Shown one piece after another: positions 44,182 to 55,999 of a DNA stretch of 64,000 nucleotides. The notes beneath the pieces were generated by a model that worked only from the letters and a program-made list of their open reading frames with translations, had not been told where the DNA came from and searched no databases. Made by a program: the position numbers and the translations under genes. The stretch spans positions 1 through 64,000 of the forward strand of contig JARHYK010000001.1 in NCBI GenBank assembly GCA_029258515.1. The letters are read 5' to 3'. The stretch is from Clostridia bacterium. Lineage in GTDB: Bacteria; Bacillota; Clostridia; TANB77; CAG-508. The number at the start of each line of letters is the position of its first letter. Position 1 is the stretch's first letter.

Positions 44182-44923
44182 AAATTTACCAATTGGAATA
44201 TTTGATTCTGGAATAGGAGGAGTAACAGTATTAAGAGAATTGATAAAAGTACTACCAAATGAAAACTATATTTATTACTCTGATTCGAAAAATAATCCAT
44301 ATGGAGATAAGGAAGAAAAAGAGATAATTAAAATATGTGATGATATAGTAAAAAAACTATTAGAAAAAAATTGTAAAATGATAGTAATTGCATGTAATAC
44401 AGCAAGTGCTATTTCAGCAAAGTATTTAAGAGAAAAATATACTAAAATACCAATTTTAGCAATAGAACCTGCATTTAAAATGATAAATGATTATGCAAAA
44501 AATGAAAAAAGTATAGTAATGGCAACAAAAGGAACTATTAAAAGCAAAAAATTCCAAGAATTAGCTAACAAATATTATAATGAAAATACAATAATATTAC
44601 CATGTATAGGATTGGCAGAAATAATAGAAAAAAATGACAATTCAGAAATAGAAAAATATTTAGAAGAAAACTTAAGAAAATATAAAGGAAAAGTTCAAGA
44701 TATAGTGTTAGGCTGTACACACTATCCATTAATAAAAGATGAAATATCAAATGTTTTAGGTAAAGTTAATTTTTTTGATGGAGCTAAAGGTGTAGCTAAA
44801 AATGCAAAAAATATATTAGAAAAAAGAGACTTATTAAACAATCAAGAAACAACAGAAATTAAATTTATAGACTCCAATAATAATATTAAAAAGAAGGAAA
44901 GATTTTTAAAATTCATAAAATAG
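44159..44923 (+). CDS. murI: Glutamate racemase
   Basis: 254 aa from ATG 44159 (RBS AAAGGAG). Interconverts L- and D-glutamate for peptidoglycan. Conserved: IGIFDSGIGGVTVLREL, YYSDSKNNPYG, catalytic Cys in IACNTASA (~78) and LGCTHYPLI (~188). Normal length for the family. Confidence 0.95.
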   Translation: MILDNKIKNLPIGIFDSGIGGVTVLRELIKVLPNENYIYYSDSKNNPYGDKEEKEIIKICDDIVKKLLEKNCKMIVIACNTASAISAKYLREKYTKIPILAIEPAFKMINDYAKNEKSIVMATKGTIKSKKFQELANKYYNENTIILPCIGLAEIIEKNDNSEIEKYLEENLRKYKGKVQDIVLGCTHYPLIKDEISNVLGKVNFFDGAKGVAKNAKNILEKRDLLNNQETTEIKFIDSNNNIKKKERFLKFIK

Positions 44924-44940
44924 CAATAAAAATAATTTGT

Positions 44941-44977
44941 AGGTTGACACTTAATAGCAAGTGTTAACCTATATTTT
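44941..44977 (+). terminator. Intrinsic terminator after murI
   Basis: AGGTTGACACTT and AAGTGTTAACCT (44941-44952 and 44959-44970) form a 12-bp stem with a 6-nt loop, followed by ATATTTTTTA. Confidence 0.8.
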
Positions 44978-45015
44978 TTAGAAATATAATAAAAGAAAAA
45001 ATGTTCGTAAAACTA

Positions 45016-45063
45016 TTGACAAAAAATAAAAATAGATATAGAATACTAACAAACATAAGTTCG
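45016..45063 (+). promoter_or_regulatory. recN promoter with LexA-like box
   Basis: TTGACA (45016-45021), 17-bp spacer, TAGAAT (45039-45044). CAAACATAAGTTCG at 45050-45063 matches the Gram-positive LexA box CGAACNNNNGTTCG except one base and lies at the expected start site. recN is a classic SOS gene. Confidence 0.65.
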
Positions 45064-45133
45064 TAATGAAACAAGTTGATAATAAAAAAACAATTCACAT
45101 TTTTATTGTATAAAACAAAACAGGAGGTATTTT

Positions 45134-48089
<2,956 letters not shown>

Positions 48090-48101
48090 TCCCCTTTAAA
48101 T

Positions 48102-48338
48102 TTATTCCATTTTTCTTCCACTATTACCATTAGTACACATTTTATCATATTCTTTGCATTTTATCTTGTATTCCATTTGCATACTTAGATAGCGGTAATA
48201 ATAATATGCTTGTTCATATTGAACAATAGGACTAAACATAGGATCCTTAAACATGTCATTCATATCCCCACCTTGAGGAGGCATTCCCATAGAATAATCC
48301 ATATAAGAAGATGGAAAATTATTAAAATCACGTTCCAT
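48102..48338 (-). CDS. Small hypothetical protein, spore-coat-like composition
   Basis: 78 aa from minus-strand ATG 48338 (RBS GGAGTG). Met/Tyr/Pro/Gly-rich (SSYMDYSMGMPPQGGDMNDM) followed by a helical segment with EQAYYYYRYLSMQMEYKIKC. The composition resembles small sporulation/coat proteins, and it lies beside a ylbJ-like gene on the same strand, but the family is not identified. Confidence 0.6.
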   Translation of the reverse strand: MERDFNNFPSSYMDYSMGMPPQGGDMNDMFKDPMFSPIVQYEQAYYYYRYLSMQMEYKIKCKEYDKMCTNGNSGRKME

Positions 48339-48389
48339 AAAATCACTCCAATCTAAATAATAGATATTAAACAAAACTAAAAAATATAA

Positions 48390-49442
48390 CTAATAAAGAT
48401 TAAAATTAAAAAAGCTAAACATATTAATTGCTAAAAAAGTGTAAAAGCTAGCAATTAAACCATGAAGGATTTTACCAACAATATATGGCTTAATTGATAA
48501 ATCAGTTTTAGAAATAATACTCCAAACTTGTAACAAAACAGAAATACCACCAAAACCTAATAGAAAAGCAGTAAAGATAATATTAACAGAAATATTTTTA
48601 ATTTTAATATCAGAAATAATACTAATACCATTTGTAATTTCTAAAAAACCAGTAATAAGAGGTGATATAAAACTAGTATCAATATGTAAAAAATTAAAGA
48701 CAGGAGTAAGTATCATACATAAGCCAGATAAAATACCACTTGACTTTAATATAGAAATAATACTAGAAAAAATAACAACAAAACCACCAATAGTTAAAAT
48801 AGTACTAATACTAGAAGAAATACTTTCACTCAAAACTTCACCTAAATTAGAAAAAGAAACATAATTAGAAATATATTTGCCATCATTACTTAAACTATTC
48901 CTATAATTCCTTTTATGGTAAAATCTAAAAATAAAGCCAACAGTAAAACAGCCTAAAACATGAGTTAAAAGCAATAAAACACCAATAGTACTATTACCAA
49001 ACATACTAATACCAACAGTAGCAATAATAAATAAAGGACCAGAATTGTTTGTAAAACTTAATAACCTTTCACATTCAACCTTAGAACATATATTATTTTT
49101 TCTAAACTCAGAAGCAATTTTAGCACCAACAGGATATCCACTAAGTAGGCCCATAATAAAACAAAAAGAACCCTTACCATCAATATTAAAAATTGGCTTC
49201 ATAAAATTATTTAAAGCGCGTCCAAAGAAATTAACAATATTTGTATGCATCAATAACTGAGTAGCAACAAAAAAAGGAAATAAAGAAGGAACAACAGTAG
49301 TAGCCCATAAAGTTAATCCGTTTTTGACTGCAGCTAAATTATTTTTAGAAAAAAGTACTAAAGAGAAAGCAAAAAATAAAAAAATAATAGCAAAAAAATT
49401 TCTTTTAAATTTAACTACAAAAAAATGTGTTTTTGTTTTCAT
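48390..49442 (-). CDS. ylbJ: YlbJ-like sporulation integral membrane protein
   Basis: 350 aa, about eight hydrophobic segments. NGLTLWATTVVPSLFPFFVA, a MGLLSGYPVGAKIASEF motif and a nucleoside-transporter Gate-type repeat match YlbJ, needed for spore formation in Bacillus. Its presence suggests a spore-former or descendant. Orientation is opposite to eno. Confidence 0.85.
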   Translation of the reverse strand: MKTKTHFFVVKFKRNFFAIIFLFFAFSLVLFSKNNLAAVKNGLTLWATTVVPSLFPFFVATQLLMHTNIVNFFGRALNNFMKPIFNIDGKGSFCFIMGLLSGYPVGAKIASEFRKNNICSKVECERLLSFTNNSGPLFIIATVGISMFGNSTIGVLLLLTHVLGCFTVGFIFRFYHKRNYRNSLSNDGKYISNYVSFSNLGEVLSESISSSISTILTIGGFVVIFSSIISILKSSGILSGLCMILTPVFNFLHIDTSFISPLITGFLEITNGISIISDIKIKNISVNIIFTAFLLGFGGISVLLQVWSIISKTDLSIKPYIVGKILHGLIASFYTFLAINMFSFFNFNLY

Positions 49443-49585
49443 TTAGATCACCATTTAATCAATATGCAAGAAATATAGCAAAAATACAAAAAAATAAAAT
49501 TTTAAAGCAAAAAACATTTAATCTAAATACAAAATATGATAAAATAAAAAAGCAACAATCAATATATTAGTAAAAGGAGGTAATC

Positions 49586-50242
49586 ATGTTACGGAGAAAA
49601 ATTTCCCTAGCATATAAATTACTAGTAATCATTTCTCTTTCACTAGGTATATATTTAAATCTAATAAATACAACATCTATAAGTGCAATGCTGTCATACT
49701 ATACAATGCAAAGTAATATAATATGTTTAATATATTTTATTATATTTTTTATTAAAGAAATACAAAATATAAAATACAAGACAAAAAGATATTATAAAAT
49801 AAAAGGTGGAATAATTATTTGTATTGCAATAACAGCATGTATATATCATATAGCATTAGCACCAGGAGATTTTAAAATGGACAGCTTAATGATAGCAATA
49901 AATAATAAATTAATTGCTAACCATCTTGTTCATACAGTATCGCCACTGCTTGTGATATTTGATTACATAATCTTTGATAAAAAAGGAAATTTTTCATGGT
50001 ACTATCCATTTACATGGACAGTATTCCCAATAAGTTATACTATATATGTATATAGTTACAGTTATTTAGGGGGAACCTTTTATAGCATAGGAGGTTCTAG
50101 AAAATTTGCATACTTTTTTTTAGATTATGAAAAAATAGGAATATCAGCAGTAATAAAATGGCTAATTGTAATATTATTATTTATTTTAGGATTATCATAT
50201 ATACTGGTAGCTTTTGATTCAAAGAGAAAAAAGAATGAATAA
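49586..50242 (+). CDS. Pr6Pr-like multi-pass membrane protein; contains a 0-frame CGG at codon 3
   Basis: 218 aa, about six transmembrane helices; YKLLVIISLSLGIYLNLINT, MQSNIICLIYFIIFF and WYYPFTWTVFPISYTIY resemble Pr6Pr-family proteins. AAAGGAGG is 5 nt before ATG 49586. Codon 3 is CGG (49592-49594) and the long frame continues without shift; a +1 shift there would give a 7-aa peptide ending at TAG. It is the only CGG codon I found in the main frame of a gene. Either the start is wrong, decoding so near the start differs, or a minority of CGG are read in frame. Confidence 0.8.
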   Translation: MLRRKISLAYKLLVIISLSLGIYLNLINTTSISAMLSYYTMQSNIICLIYFIIFFIKEIQNIKYKTKRYYKIKGGIIICIAITACIYHIALAPGDFKMDSLMIAINNKLIANHLVHTVSPLLVIFDYIIFDKKGNFSWYYPFTWTVFPISYTIYVYSYSYLGGTFYSIGGSRKFAYFFLDYEKIGISAVIKWLIVILLFILGLSYILVAFDSKRKKNE

Positions 50243-50277
50243 AAAATGTATGTATCTAAGTATACATACATTTTTTT
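50241..50277. terminator. Terminator downstream of the membrane-protein gene
   Basis: AAAAAATGTATGTAT pairs with ATACATACATTTTTTT around CTAAG, with T-run; A-rich left arm, so bidirectional. Confidence 0.75.
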
Positions 50278-50337
50278 GGTTTAAAGTGTATAAAAAAAAT
50301 AAAATAGCAAATACTTAAAAAGAAAAGAGGGATTAAA

Positions 50338-50523
50338 ATGAAAAAAAATAAATTAGTAAATATAGATAAAATAAACGAGAAAGATAATAAAGACACAGAA
50401 TATGGAGAATATATTTGCACATATTTTGACTGGATACCATTATCAAAACAAAAAGAAAGAGCTATAGAATTAAATAAAATGACTAAAAATGAAGAAAATA
50501 ACAAGAAAAACGAGAAAAAATAA
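50338..50523 (+). CDS. Small hypothetical protein
   Basis: 61 aa, very charged. The core EYGEYICTYFDWIPLSKQKE is followed by a Lys/Asn/Glu tail. AAAAGAGGGATTAAA provides the ribosome binding site. No family recognised. It is upstream of, and separate from, the ctsR promoter. Confidence 0.55.
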   Translation: MKKNKLVNIDKINEKDNKDTEYGEYICTYFDWIPLSKQKERAIELNKMTKNEENNKKNEKK

Positions 50524-50595
50524 GAAAAAAAGAGATAAAGAAATAAAACAGGAGAAAAAAGCCAGAAAATGCAATGATTTAAAGAAAAATAGAAA

Positions 50596-50657
50596 TTGAA
50601 AACTAAAAAAAAGATAGTATAATGATATTATAAAGGTCAAAGAAAGTCAAAGTCAAA
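50596..50657 (+). promoter_or_regulatory. ctsR operon promoter with CtsR operator
   Basis: TTGAAA (50596-50601) and TATAAT (50618-50623), 16-bp spacer. GGTCAAA-GAA-AGTCAAA-GTCAAA (50635-50657) is the CtsR heptad direct repeat, placed at the start site as in Bacillus clp operons. Heat shock relieves CtsR repression. Confidence 0.85.
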
Positions 50658-50683
50658 ATAAATAAAAGAAAAGAGGTGATTAT

Positions 50684-51128
50684 GTGCGAATATCAGATAT
50701 AATAGAACAATTTATAAAAGAAATGTTAAACGAAAAAGATGAAATAGAAATACAAAGAAATGAACTAGCACATAAATTTAATTGTGTACCATCACAAATA
50801 AACTATGTAATATCAACAAGATTTAAACCAACACAAGGATATTATGTAGAAAGTAGAAGAGGGGGAGGAGGTCGGAATAGTAATAAAAAAAGCCATATTT
50901 CCAGATGAAAATATATTACTAGAATTTGTAAACGAAATAGGAGAAACTCTAACACAACTAGATGCTGAAATCATTATATCAGACCTTCTTACATATGAAT
51001 TACTAAATGAAGAAGAAGCAAAACTATTAAAAGTAGCAACAAATGATGGAGTATTAAAACTAGAAAATCCAACAAAAGATGAAGTTAGAGCAAGAATATT
51101 TAAAAATATGTTAATAAATATGAATTAA
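50684..51128 (+). CDS. ctsR: CtsR heat-shock repressor, CGG +1 frameshift
   Basis: 147 aa from GTG 50684 (RBS AGAGGTG). N-terminal winged helix: [45 protein letters not shown]. Then CGG at 50873-50875; unshifted, the frame stops after 74 aa. Skipping the C reads Gly and continues [18 protein letters not shown], then the helical C-terminal dimerisation/McsB-interaction domain to TAA 51128. The break lies exactly at the wing tip (usual GGGG-Y/F-I-R-I). Downstream mcsA, mcsB and clpC are intact and the operator upstream is good, so the gene is clearly functional. This is the host-chromosome case of the CGG shift. Confidence 0.92.
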
Positions 51129-51142
51129 AAGGAGTGGTAAGT

Positions 51143-51688
51143 ATGTTATGTGATAACTGTAAAAGAAAAGAAGCACAAGTAAGATATTTAGAAAATATAA
51201 ATGGAGTAAAAAAAGAATTGCATTTATGTGAAGAATGTAGTCATAAATTAGGAATTGAAGATAAAATGCAAATTCATATGGGATTAGAATTTCCAAGCCT
51301 ATTTGGAGGAATGTTTGAAGATTTTATAGAACCAGAATTTATGCCGTTATTTACTGAAATAAGAGATATAAAATGTAAAAGTTGTGGCATAAGTTTTGAT
51401 GATATAGTAAATACCGGGAAATTAGGATGTCCAGATTGTTATGAAACATTTGAAGATAGATTAGACCCAATATTAAAAAGAATACAAGGAACAAATAGAC
51501 ATATAGGAAGACTAGGAAAAATAGAAGAAAATAAAATAAATATAGAAAAAGAAGAAGATAAAAAAGAGGAGAAAAAAGAAGAAACAAAACTAGAAAAATT
51601 AGAAAAAGATTTAAAACAAGCAATAAAAGAAGAAAGATATGAAGATGCAGCAAAACTAAGAGATGAAATAAAAAAATTATCAAACTAG
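51143..51688 (+). CDS. mcsA: McsA zinc-finger activator of McsB
   Basis: 181 aa from ATG 51143 (RBS AAAAGGAG). Two zinc-binding pairs: CDNCKRKEA with CEECSHKLG, and CKSCGISFDD with CPDCYETF. The C-terminal UVR domain (~145-180, LEKDLKQAIKEERYEDAAKL) binds ClpC/McsB. Normal length. A Glu/Lys-rich linker precedes the UVR domain. Confidence 0.95.
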   Translation: MLCDNCKRKEAQVRYLENINGVKKELHLCEECSHKLGIEDKMQIHMGLEFPSLFGGMFEDFIEPEFMPLFTEIRDIKCKSCGISFDDIVNTGKLGCPDCYETFEDRLDPILKRIQGTNRHIGRLGKIEENKINIEKEEDKKEEKKEETKLEKLEKDLKQAIKEERYEDAAKLRDEIKKLSN

Positions 51689-51699
51689 GAGGGATATAA

Positions 51700-52698
51700 A
51701 TGAACTGGTACTTACAAAGTGGCAAAGATTCAGATGTGGCATTAAGCACAAAAATTAAGTTTAATAGAAATATAGTAGGTTTCCCATTTAACTTAAAAAA
51801 CAAAAAACAAATAGAAGAATTACAAGCCAAAATAAAAGAAAATATATATTTAATAGGATATGGCCTAAGATATATAGAATTAAAAAATATAGATGAAGTA
51901 ACAAGATATAGTTTAGTAGAAAAAAATTTAATAACAGAAGAATTTGCAAAAAATAAAAATGGATTAAATAGTATACTAATCAATGACGAAGAAAATATAT
52001 GTATAATGGTTAGTACAGAAGATCATTTAGAAGTTCAAGTATTTAGTAGTGGGTTAGACTTAAAAAATACATTAAATTATGCAATAGAATTAGATAACAA
52101 AATAGATGAAGTATTAGGATATGCCAAAAATAAAAAATATGGATATCTAACAACATATCCTAATAATTGTGGAACAGGTTTAAAAGTATCAGTAATGCTT
52201 CAATTACCAGCATTACTTGAAACTAAAAACATGAGAACAATATTTGATGCATTAAGTAATTTTGAAATAAATATAAAACCAGTCGAAAACACAAATGATG
52301 TATTTGAAATATCAAATATAAAAACACTTGGAAATACAGAAAATGAAATAGCAAAAGAAATAAACATACTAACAGAAAAAATAATAGAAAAAGAAAGAGA
52401 ACTGAGAAAAATATTAGCAAATAAAGGGATAGAATTAGAAGATAGAATATATAGAAGTTATGGTATTTTAGCAAATTGCAGAACTCTTTCTTTGGAAGAA
52501 GCAAAAGAATATTTATCAATATTAAAACTAGGAAAAGATATAGGAATATTACAAGAATTAACAGATGCTAAAATTCAAAAAATGATACTATTATCTAAAC
52601 CAGCAAATCTAGAAAAATATTTAGGTAATAAATATAGCATTATAGAATTAAATATAAAAAGAGCAGAAATCATAAAACAAATAATTAATGAAAAATAA
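51700..52698 (+). CDS. mcsB: McsB-like protein arginine kinase, active site degenerate
   Basis: 332 aa; usual length ~350-365. The guanidino-kinase fold is recognisable (WYLQSGKDSDVALS, LVEKNLITEEFAKN, NDEENICIMVSTEDH). Several key positions differ: SSRIRLARN is STKIKFNRN; the HIRIQ Arg is Glu (HLEVQ); the active-site Cys of LTxCPTNxGTG is Tyr (LTTYPNNCGTG); GLRAS is GLKVS. It is probably catalytically weak or dead, perhaps an adaptor with McsA/ClpC. RBS GGAGGGATATAA. Confidence 0.9.
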   Translation: MNWYLQSGKDSDVALSTKIKFNRNIVGFPFNLKNKKQIEELQAKIKENIYLIGYGLRYIELKNIDEVTRYSLVEKNLITEEFAKNKNGLNSILINDEENICIMVSTEDHLEVQVFSSGLDLKNTLNYAIELDNKIDEVLGYAKNKKYGYLTTYPNNCGTGLKVSVMLQLPALLETKNMRTIFDALSNFEINIKPVENTNDVFEISNIKTLGNTENEIAKEINILTEKIIEKERELRKILANKGIELEDRIYRSYGILANCRTLSLEEAKEYLSILKLGKDIGILQELTDAKIQKMILLSKPANLEKYLGNKYSIIELNIKRAEIIKQIINEK

Positions 52699-52716
52699 GG
52701 AAGGAGTGAAAACAAG

Positions 52717-55179
52717 ATGACATATAAATTTACAAATAGCAGTAATAATGTAATAGAACTCGCAAATGACATTGCTACAAAATTAGGACATAACTATATA
52801 GGAACAGAACACATACTTTATGGATTAGCAAAAGAGGAAAATGGAGTAGCAAGCAAAGTATTGCAAAAACAAAATGTGATAGCTGAAAATATATTAAATA
52901 AAATACAAGAATTTATAGGTGAAGAACAACCAATAGAAGAAGTAATTGACTTTACACCAAGAACAAAAAGAGTTATCGAACTTGCATTTTTAGAGGCGAG
53001 AAAGCAAGGATATAACTATATAGGAACAGAACATATATTAATAGGAATATTAAAAGAAGGAGACTGTATAGCTACAAGAATTTTATTAGATTTAGATGTA
53101 AATATTCCAAAACTATATAATGAAATTATAAAAGTTTTGGATGGAGGTGATTCATATAACCAAGAAGCGGGAACAGAAGGAGAAAGAAGAAATTCAAACC
53201 AAAATAAAGGAAGTTTTAATAAAACACCAACATTAAATCAATTTGGAGAAGATCTAACAATAAAAGCTAAAGAAGGAAAACTAGATCCAATAATAGGTAG
53301 AAAAGATGAAATAAATAGAGTAATACAAATACTATCAAGAAGAACAAAAAATAATCCATGTTTAATAGGAGAACCTGGAGTTGGTAAAACAGCAGTCGTA
53401 GAAGGACTAGCAGAAAAAATAGTAGCAGATGATGTACCAGAAATATTAAAAGATAAAAGAGTCGTAACACTAGATATTTCAGGAATGGTAGCAGGGGCAA
53501 AATATAGAGGAGACTTTGAAGAAAGAATAAAAAAAGCACTAGAAGAAGTAAAAAAAGCAGGAGATATTATATTATTCATAGATGAAATTCATACAATAGT
53601 GGGTGCTGGAGCAGCAGAAGGAGCAATAGATGCAGCAAATATTTTAAAGCCATTGTTAGCAAGAGGAGAAATACAACTAGTAGGTGCGACTACATTAAAC
53701 GAATATAGAAAATATATAGAAAAAGATTCAGCACTAGAAAGAAGATTTAGTCCTGTAACAGTGAGTGAACCATCAAGTGAAGACACTATAAAAATTTTAC
53801 AAGGAATAAGAGATAAATATGAAGCACACCATAATGTTAAAATTACAAATGAAGCAATAAAAGCAGCTGTTAAATTGTCTATTAGATATATCAATGATAG
53901 ATTTTTACCAGATAAAGCAATAGATCTAATAGATGAAGCCGCATCAAAAGCTAGATTAAACAGATATACAGAGCCAGAAAATTTAAGAAAAATGCAAGAA
54001 GAAATTGAAGAAATTAAAAAAGATAAAGAAGAAGCAGTATTAAATCAAAAATTTGAAAAAGCTGCAAACTTAAGAGATAAAGAAAGAAATTTAAAAGAAA
54101 TATTCGAAAAAGAACAAACAAAATGGAAAAATAAAAATACAAAATCAGTAACAAATATTACAGAAGAAAATATAGCAGAAGTAATTGCAAGTAGTTTAGG
54201 TATTCCTGTAAAAAGAATTACACAAGATGAAAACAAAAAACTTAAAAATTTAGAAAAAGAATTACATGAAAGAGTTATCGGACAAAATGAAGCAGTAGAA
54301 GCGGTAAGTAAAGCAATAAGAAGAGGAAGAGTAGGATTAAAGGATCCAAAAAGACCAATAGGTTCATTCCTATTTTTAGGACCAACAGGAGTAGGAAAAA
54401 CAGAATTGTCAAAAGCATTAGCTGAAAATTTATTTGGCGACGAAAACGCAATGATAAGAATAGATATGTCAGAATATATGGAATCGCATTCTGTATCAAA
54501 ACTAATAGGTTCACCTCCAGGATATGTTGGATTTGATGAAGGAGGACAATTAACAGAAAAAATAAGAAGAAAACCATATGCAGTAATTTTGTTTGATGAA
54601 ATAGAAAAGGCACATCCAGATGTTATGAATATTTTGCTTCAAATACTAGAAGATGGAAGATTAACAGACAGCCAAGGAAGAACAGTAAATTTTAAAGATA
54701 CAGTAATAATTATGACATCAAACTTAGGTGCTAGAATGATAACAGATAAAAAATCTTTAGGATTTACAACTAAAGAAGAAGTTGATACTAAAAAGCAATA
54801 TGAAGAAACTAAAAAAGAAGTTATGGAAGTCGTAAAAAGAGAATTAAGACCAGAATTCATAAATCGTATTGATGAAATAATAGTATTCCATAAATTAGGA
54901 GAAGAAGAGATATCTAAAATAATAGACTTAATGTTAAAAGAAGTAGAAAACAGATTAAAAGAACAAAATTACAATATAAAAATAGACGAAAAAGTAAAAG
55001 AAATGCTATCAAAAAAAGGAATAGACAAAAACTTTGGAGCAAGACCAATGAGAAGAACAATACAAAACTTAGTAGAAGATGTATTAGCAGAAGAAATTTT
55101 AGACGGAAATCTAAAAAAGAATAAAGAAACCATAATTACTGTAAAAGATGATAAAGTAATATTAAAAAACAACAAATAA
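52717..55179 (+). CDS. clpC: ClpC, Hsp100 AAA+ unfoldase
   Basis: 820 aa. N-domain with two Clp repeats ([34 protein letters not shown]), first AAA+ ([31 protein letters not shown]), middle UVR-type coiled coil (~420-465), second AAA+ ([28 protein letters not shown]). Partner of ClpP in regulated proteolysis. Last gene of the ctsR operon. RBS AAGGAGTGA. Confidence 0.98.
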   Translation: MTYKFTNSSNNVIELANDIATKLGHNYIGTEHILYGLAKEENGVASKVLQKQNVIAENILNKIQEFIGEEQPIEEVIDFTPRTKRVIELAFLEARKQGYNYIGTEHILIGILKEGDCIATRILLDLDVNIPKLYNEIIKVLDGGDSYNQEAGTEGERRNSNQNKGSFNKTPTLNQFGEDLTIKAKEGKLDPIIGRKDEINRVIQILSRRTKNNPCLIGEPGVGKTAVVEGLAEKIVADDVPEILKDKRVVTLDISGMVAGAKYRGDFEERIKKALEEVKKAGDIILFIDEIHTIVGAGAAEGAIDAANILKPLLARGEIQLVGATTLNEYRKYIEKDSALERRFSPVTVSEPSSEDTIKILQGIRDKYEAHHNVKITNEAIKAAVKLSIRYINDRFLPDKAIDLIDEAASKARLNRYTEPENLRKMQEEIEEIKKDKEEAVLNQKFEKAANLRDKERNLKEIFEKEQTKWKNKNTKSVTNITEENIAEVIASSLGIPVKRITQDENKKLKNLEKELHERVIGQNEAVEAVSKAIRRGRVGLKDPKRPIGSFLFLGPTGVGKTELSKALAENLFGDENAMIRIDMSEYMESHSVSKLIGSPPGYVGFDEGGQLTEKIRRKPYAVILFDEIEKAHPDVMNILLQILEDGRLTDSQGRTVNFKDTVIIMTSNLGARMITDKKSLGFTTKEEVDTKKQYEETKKEVMEVVKRELRPEFINRIDEIIVFHKLGEEEISKIIDLMLKEVENRLKEQNYNIKIDEKVKEMLSKKGIDKNFGARPMRRTIQNLVEDVLAEEILDGNLKKNKETIITVKDDKVILKNNK

Positions 55180-55211
55180 GACAAAATTCGACAAATAGTA
55201 TATGAAAAGAA

Positions 55212-55246
55212 AAAAGAGCTAAAATACAAAGTATTTTAGCTTTTTT
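55212..55246 (+). terminator. Terminator of the ctsR-clpC operon
   Basis: AGCTAAAATAC-AAA-GTATTTTAGCT (55217-55241) followed by TTTTTTG. Confidence 0.85.
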
Positions 55247-55286
55247 GTAAATAAAATGTGTACTGTTCCTATTTTATGCTAATATA

Positions 55287-55520
55287 TTATTTAATTGTAT
55301 AATTTCTATCATCAGTTAAACCAATAAGCCAAATAGGAGAAACATTAAATAAATTAGAAATTTGTATAACAGTACTAATATCAACTTTTTTGTTTTTTCC
55401 ATTAGCATATTTAGATATAGTACCTTTAGACTTAAATCCTAATTTTTCAGCAACTTCGTCATAATTCATATCAGATTCATTCAATAATTCAGTGAACCTT
55501 TCTGGAAAAAGATTATCCAA
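55287..55520 (-). CDS. XRE-family transcriptional regulator
   Basis: 77 aa from TTG 55520 (RBS AGGAGG, 9 nt upstream). LLNESDMNYDEVAEKLGFKS then GTISKYANGKN is a classic XRE helix-turn-helix. The final segment SNLFNVSPIWLIGLTD is shared with SinR/Cro-like proteins. Divergent from the gene at 55716. Confidence 0.8.
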   Translation of the reverse strand: MDNLFPERFTELLNESDMNYDEVAEKLGFKSKGTISKYANGKNKKVDISTVIQISNLFNVSPIWLIGLTDDRNYTIK

Positions 55521-55655
55521 TTTAAAAAACCTCCTATTAAAAATACACAATGAAAAATAAAAGTGTAAATAATTATTGAATAAAGTATAACACGTAAAAG
55601 AATTTTTGTAAATAACTAAAAATTTAAAAATTAGAGTAAAAAACACTAAAAGATA

Positions 55656-55701
55656 TTGACAAAAAAATAAATATAATATAGTATGTTTCTAATAAAGAAA
55701 C
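55656..55701 (+). promoter_or_regulatory. Promoter and palindromic operator between XRE genes
   Basis: TTGACA (55656-55661), 17-bp spacer, TAGTAT (55679-55684). GTTTCTAATAAAGAAAC (55685-55701) is a perfect 6-bp-arm palindrome at the start site, a likely binding site of one of the flanking XRE proteins. Confidence 0.6.
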
Positions 55702-55715
55702 CGAAGGAGAAAAAA

Positions 55716-55928
55716 ATGAATCCAAAAAACGTAGGAAAAAATGTAGAAAAAATAATAAAAGATAATAACATAACAATAAAAGAAATATCAAAAAAAATGG
55801 AAATCAAAGAGCAAGAGCTAATAAAAAAAATAAAAGGAAAAGAAAAATTCTATATTTCAGATATACTTTCTATTACAAAAATTTTGAAATTATCCAATGA
55901 AGAAGTGAATCACACATTTTTTAAGTAA
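55716..55928 (+). CDS. Small XRE-like DNA-binding protein
   Basis: 70 aa from ATG 55716 (RBS GAAGGAG). NVGKNVEKIIKDNNITIKEI then KKMEIKEQELIKKIKG is a degenerate helix-turn-helix. Between two promoters, directly upstream of lysS. Target unknown. Confidence 0.65.
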   Translation: MNPKNVGKNVEKIIKDNNITIKEISKKMEIKEQELIKKIKGKEKFYISDILSITKILKLSNEEVNHTFFK

Positions 55929-55999
55929 AAATTTCTTTACTTTTTGCTATTTTTACTATATAATATATACATAAGTCAAAAAAGATAGGAGAGATATAA

